Source: JBQTJJ01 sp052387235 (lineage in GTDB: Bacteria; Actinomycetota; Acidimicrobiia; Acidimicrobiales; GCA-2861595). From it: a stretch of DNA of 9,178 nucleotides. The notes under the pieces were generated by a model that saw nothing but the letters and a program-made list of their open reading frames with translations, was not told the DNA's origin and did no database searches. Each line of letters starts with the position of its first letter. Within the stretch, counting starts at the first letter, position 1. Positions 7,001 to 9,178 of this stretch are shown here, one piece after another. A program made the translations under genes and the position numbers. Location: contig JBQTJJ010000114.1 of the NCBI GenBank assembly GCA_052387235.1, forward strand, positions 1-9,178, read 5' to 3'.

Positions 7001-8541
7001 CCGTCGGTGGACGCCGGACCGTCCTGCTCGGTGTTGTAGACCCGCCACAGGCCCCACATCCCGGCGAAGTAGTGCTGGGCGACATGGCAGTGGTACATGA
7101 AGTCGCCGGCCGACTGCTGGCACCCGCCTGACCCGCACTCGTGCTCCACGTCGAACGTCTCCGACGGGCCGATCGACTGGGAGTCGGTGCGCTCCGAGGC
7201 GGTGACCCGCACGGGCGGGCGCTTCTCCAGGCCGGCGTCGAGGCCCACGTCCTCCACCCCCGGCTGGCGCCGCCACCTCACCGCACCGCCGTGGACATGG
7301 TGGACGTGGAACGTCTCCGAGCCGGCGTGCAGGACGCGCTGCTTCACCGGGTCGCCGATGTAGCTGCGCGGCAGTGGCGTGGCCGGATCGCCGAAGGCGT
7401 AGGAGCTGTAGGCCAGGGAGACGTCGGGCCGGCCCTGCAGCGACTGCTGGAGGGCGAGGCGGTTGAGGAAGGGCTCGCTCCGGTAGTTGATGGCCCGGGC
7501 CCCGGGCCGGTAGGCGCTGGTGATGGGGTCCACCAGCGGGACCAGCCCGCCGGACCGGTCGCGGAACTGGTAGTTCTCGTCTCCGATCTCGTGGTAGTAG
7601 AGGACCGATTCCCGGAAGTCGCTTCCCCCGGCGCCCTGGATCATGGCCGCCCACCCGGTGGCGTCCTCGCCGGTGAGGGGATCGGCCCACGCCGACCCTT
7701 CGGGTTCCACGATGACGCCCCCGAACAGCCCGTGCCCGGTCTGGCGGCGGGTGTCGCCGTGGCTGTGGAAGTAGTGGGTACCCTCGGGCTCACCGGTCCC
7801 CACCATCCACTCGTAGGTGACGGTGGCGCCGGGCCGGGCCGTGGCGCCGGGCTCGGAGGCCACCGCGGCCCGGCCCGAGCCCGCCAGCACCATGCCGGCG
7901 CCGTGGAGGTGGAGGCTGGCCGGCTCGTCGCCGGCCAGGGCGTTGCGGAGCCGGAGGCGCAGGCACTCCCCCGGCAGGACCCGCAGGGTGAGGGGCTGGA
8001 TGGCGTCGCCCTGGAGCCCGGCCGACACACCTGGCTCGCCGGCGCCGGCCCGGGCCGCCGCATTCGCCGCCTCCTCGGCCCGGACCGCATCGAGGGCGTC
8101 CTCGAGCACGTACATCCGGCCCTCGGGGTCGTGGTCGAGGTAGCGGTTCAGGGTGATGTCGACGTTGATGGCGGCGAGGTCGTAACGGCGGACCGGCGCG
8201 CCGCGGCGGCAGCTCCCGTCGCTGCGGGCGTCGTCGGCGTCGCCGTCCTCGGCCGCCACCAGCTTCAGGCCCTCGGCGGCCTCGTGCCCGGACCGGGCGG
8301 CCGGCGCCGACACGGCGGGCGGGTCAGGCGTCGGCCCCGCGTCCGCCGGCGCTGCGGCGGGCGCCGCTGCGGCCGAGGGGGGCGCTGCGGCCGCGGGGAC
8401 GGCAGGAAGGTCCCCACCCCCCAGCAGCACCAGCACGGCAGCGACGCAGGCAGCCAGCGCCGGCGCCCTGCGGCGCCGCCGGCCGGGCGCAGACGCGCTC
8501 CGGCCCCCGCCGCAGCGGGGGCCGGGAGGGGCGTTGGTCAC
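4066..8541 (-). CDS. Exported, membrane-anchored six-cupredoxin multicopper oxidase
   Basis: A protein of about 1491 residues: signal sequence (RRRRR at 21-25, hydrophobic 26-40), three homologous two-cupredoxin units, and a C-terminal membrane segment (about 1456-1473) followed by GRRR. Unit A (about 130-505) has every copper motif of the family: H211/H213, H259/H261, H412/H415/H417 and H484-C485-H486-x3-H490-x4-M495. Unit B (about 668-1075) keeps H752/H754, H871/H873 and H1004/H1007 but has YSG (1056-1058) where HCH should be. Unit C (about 1105-1430) keeps only H1170 at the first motif. GDPxTP marks each unit (384, 976, 1329). A linker of about 160 residues joins A and B. Family members couple substrate oxidation to reduction of O2 to water; six-domain relatives include ceruloplasmin and the Mn oxidase MnxG, but the substrate here is unknown. 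The start is uncertain: GTG 8541 is chosen because it avoids overlap with the upstream gene; GTG 8589 and 8652 are in frame, and none has a clear ribosome-binding site. Confidence 0.88.
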   Translation of the reverse strand: MTNAPPGPRCGGGRSASAPGRRRRRAPALAACVAAVLVLLGGGDLPAVPAAAAPPSAAAAPAAAPADAGPTPDPPAVSAPAARSGHEAAEGLKLVAAEDGDADDARSDGSCRRGAPVRRYDLAAINVDITLNRYLDHDPEGRMYVLEDALDAVRAEEAANAAARAGAGEPGVSAGLQGDAIQPLTLRVLPGECLRLRLRNALAGDEPASLHLHGAGMVLAGSGRAAVASEPGATARPGATVTYEWMVGTGEPEGTHYFHSHGDTRRQTGHGLFGGVIVEPEGSAWADPLTGEDATGWAAMIQGAGGSDFRESVLYYHEIGDENYQFRDRSGGLVPLVDPITSAYRPGARAINYRSEPFLNRLALQQSLQGRPDVSLAYSSYAFGDPATPLPRSYIGDPVKQRVLHAGSETFHVHHVHGGAVRWRRQPGVEDVGLDAGLEKRPPVRVTASERTDSQSIGPSETFDVEHECGSGGCQQSAGDFMYHCHVAQHYFAGMWGLWRVYNTEQDGPASTDGLPPLRELGDRREQVVPAVPAPALAGTTVDWSGKSSRIDAGDLGAWVERQLPPRGTPRGYDASVMDWAREGDQFLNEPETDQVWPGYRARAPGTRPPITFDPRTGKLAYPFLRPHLGRRPPFAPNHGPAPFLDPTEDGRAPPEPGRNGPSSLCPAGAGVKHLAINAVNAPVTLNARENLVDPNGQLFVLRSERDAVLAAGGPREPLTVRANAGESCVDVVLRSELEDGPAEPLSKVDIHIHFVQFDVQASDGVDSGFGYEQSVRPYRAEGEVVAAASPAGATSVRLGSAQRFQAGAVVGVGMDQDTSFEVRRIASVSGPVLTFDQPLAFAHGAGEVVSAEFVRYRWYPDTLVGTSFFHEHVNPLVSGRHGLFGALVVEPPGATYHDPRTGRELQSGTVADIHSREPVSVDVTGSFRELVMFVQDDSPLSHVGRSTGSAFNLRVEPVERRGRDPDLRFSSRELGDPETPMLEAYLGDPVVVRTLVGSNNEAHTWHLDGHWFRTEASSATSAPTSTAHLGISERFDLVVPAAGGPQRMPGDYLYYSGRSFKLREGSWGILRVRDKADEGLRTLPGRERVPEAATAVCPDDAPEKRFAVAAVEAPLPMLGGPGKLYVLEADRAAVLAGARPPEPLSLHVNVGDCVLVDLANGTGGPVSFHADMLAFDPLDSGGVAAGRNPPQAVDPGGRRTFTFYASPEVGETVAMVRDWGDVLTNPGLGLYGAVVVGPRGARFRDPVTGADAGATSSWRVDVVPTDGDAYRDFTLFFQDEDEGLANHRMPYTTQVRGAAGLNYRSAPLVDRVRVDPDTASLYSTAVHGDPATPVLEAYAGDQVRVHVLAPWSEQSQVFSVEGHRWPVEPGRQGTSLVGSVKLGGMEALSLRLDGGAGGPAGLPGDYLYGDHREPYREAGRWGIFRVRPPGSADSGLRALPCEGSACPGSASGNFAPVFSLVALVGLLALGIVGRRRSARAATAPAGVSRP

Positions 8542-8560
8542 GCCGCGAAGGAGCGGGCGA

Positions 8561-9106
8561 TCACTCCGTGACGGCAGGCGGCTCGACACTGCGCCGCCAC
8601 CGGAGGGCGCCTGCGCCCACACCGACGGCGAGCAGGGCCACGCCCAGGCCACCGAGCACGAGACCCAGGGCGCTTCCGCCCGTGCTGTCGCTGGTGGATG
8701 CCGGCACCTCCGCGTAGACGGTCTCGACGAAGGCGGTGGTGGGCGTCACGGCCGGGGCCGCCTCCGGGGTGGGCGTGACGCTAGCGGCCGGGGCCGCCTC
8801 CGGGGTGGCGGGCGCCGGGGCCGCGCTGGCGCGGGTGACGGTGGCTGTGCGGGTGGCGGTGGGCGCCGGAGCGGGGGCCGGCGCCACCGGGGCCGCGCTC
8901 GCGGCGCTGGGCTGCGCGGCGGCGCCGGTCTCCTCGGGCGTGGCCACCGGCATCACCGGTGCGGCCGGTGCGGCCATCGCGCCGTGCGTGGAGCCGGTCT
9001 CGGCGCCGTGGTCGTGTCCGGGGACGCACGCCCAGGCCACACCACCGATACCGATGGCAGCCGCTGCGAGCGCGGTGACGAACAGGCCGAAGCGGCGAGT
9101 GCTCAT
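8561..9106 (-). CDS. Small exported, anchored Ala/Pro/Thr-rich protein with an HDH cluster
   Basis: A protein of 181 residues without a recognised family. The layout seen is a signal peptide (hydrophobic 7-25, probable cleavage near WA-C27), a short N-terminal mature head CVPGHDHG with H31, H33 and H41, an Ala/Pro/Thr-rich low-complexity stalk (about 45-125) with the repeat TPEAAPA, and a membrane helix (about 145-168) followed by RWRR. The head, stalk and anchor suggest a cell-surface display protein; the histidines and cysteine near the tip could bind a metal such as copper. ATG 9106 is chosen because AAAGGGA lies five bases upstream and the signal peptide starts there; a longer in-frame start at 9157 would lie upstream of the likely transcription start. 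It ends 19 bases before the multicopper oxidase start and shares its operon. The metal role is inference. Confidence 0.72.
   Translation of the reverse strand: MSTRRFGLFVTALAAAAIGIGGVAWACVPGHDHGAETGSTHGAMAAPAAPVMPVATPEETGAAAQPSAASAAPVAPAPAPAPTATRTATVTRASAAPAPATPEAAPAASVTPTPEAAPAVTPTTAFVETVYAEVPASTSDSTGGSALGLVLGGLGVALLAVGVGAGALRWRRSVEPPAVTE
8750..8808 (-). repeat. Two copies of a 23-bp direct repeat in the stalk-coding region
   Basis: Two identical 23-bp copies (8750-8772 and 8786-8808), offset by 36 bases, encode the repeated TPEAAPA stalk peptide. The offset is a multiple of three, so gain or loss of a copy keeps the frame and changes stalk length. Confidence 0.6.
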
Positions 9107-9133
9107 TGGCGTCCCTTTCCCTTGAACACCGAA

Positions 9134-9162
9134 AGCATAACCGTAGATGCGAAACACTCCAA
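9134..9162 (-). promoter_or_regulatory. Promoter of the surface protein-multicopper oxidase operon
   Basis: On the minus strand TTGGAG (9162-9157) and TATGCT (9139-9134) are separated by exactly 17 bases, a sigma-70-type spacing. A start near 9127 would give a leader of about 20 bases that contains AAGGGAAAGGGA before the ATG at 9106. No operator palindrome is visible in the short flank. Confidence 0.55.
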
Positions 9163-9178
9163 GGGGCAGGCCGGAGGC

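Noticed and set aside
4805..7690. 961-residue minus-strand open frame overlapping the oxidase in another frame
   Set aside because: Dominated by Arg, Gly, Pro and Ala with no motif; it is a frame-shifted shadow of the multicopper oxidase.
4306..8571. Long plus-strand open frames opposite the oxidase gene (4306-5364, 5713-7131, 7141-8571)
   Set aside because: Their residue content is typical of antisense frames in GC-rich DNA (runs of Arg, Gly, Pro, His, Val), with no domain, while the minus-strand frame has clear copper motifs and repeats throughout.
1..9178. CRISPR array
   Set aside because: No regularly spaced direct repeats were seen; the only clear direct repeat pair lies inside the stalk-coding region of the 181-residue protein.

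Overview
This is a very GC-rich window: third codon positions are almost all G or C, several genes start with GTG, and one promoter looks leaderless. That suggests a high-GC actinobacterium, possibly of the Acidimicrobiia type, although no gene here fixes the taxon. The window splits into a mobile/accessory left part (1 to about 2755) and an envelope copper-protein locus on the right (2889 to 9106).

Left part. An IS1182-family transposase with all three DDE residues runs in from the left edge to 1521. After about 285 bases without a gene comes a two-gene toxin-antitoxin-like operon (1807-2336): a BrnT-like small toxin followed, with an ATGA overlap, by a ribbon-helix-helix antitoxin. From 2337 to 2754 there is no convincing gene, but there are several perfect or near-perfect inverted repeats. 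This stretch stops exactly at a 38-nt 5' half of a tRNA-Arg(ACG) gene on the minus strand (2755-2792). The tRNA match ends at the last base of the anticodon loop, and repeated GGCAAAAC boxes lie on the other side. That is how a hybrid attachment site of a tRNA-targeting integrase looks. The tRNA's own 5' flank, with a -10-like box, lies to the right, so the right side is probably chromosome and the left side the inserted or rearranged DNA. No integrase gene is in the window.

Right part. A lipoprotein with two cupredoxin domains (2889-4079, +) converges on, and overlaps by 14 bp, a giant multicopper oxidase of about 1491 residues (4066-8541, -). The oxidase is exported and has a C-terminal membrane anchor. 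It is built from three homologous two-cupredoxin units: the first has a complete set of copper ligands, the second keeps part of it and the third has lost nearly all. Upstream in the same operon is a 181-aa exported, C-terminally anchored protein with an HDH cluster and a long Ala/Pro/Thr stalk (8561-9106, -), preceded by a recognisable promoter. Together these genes look like a cell-surface copper-dependent oxidation system, for metal ions or organic substrates. The lipoprotein could act as electron or copper carrier, and the substrate cannot be read from the sequence.
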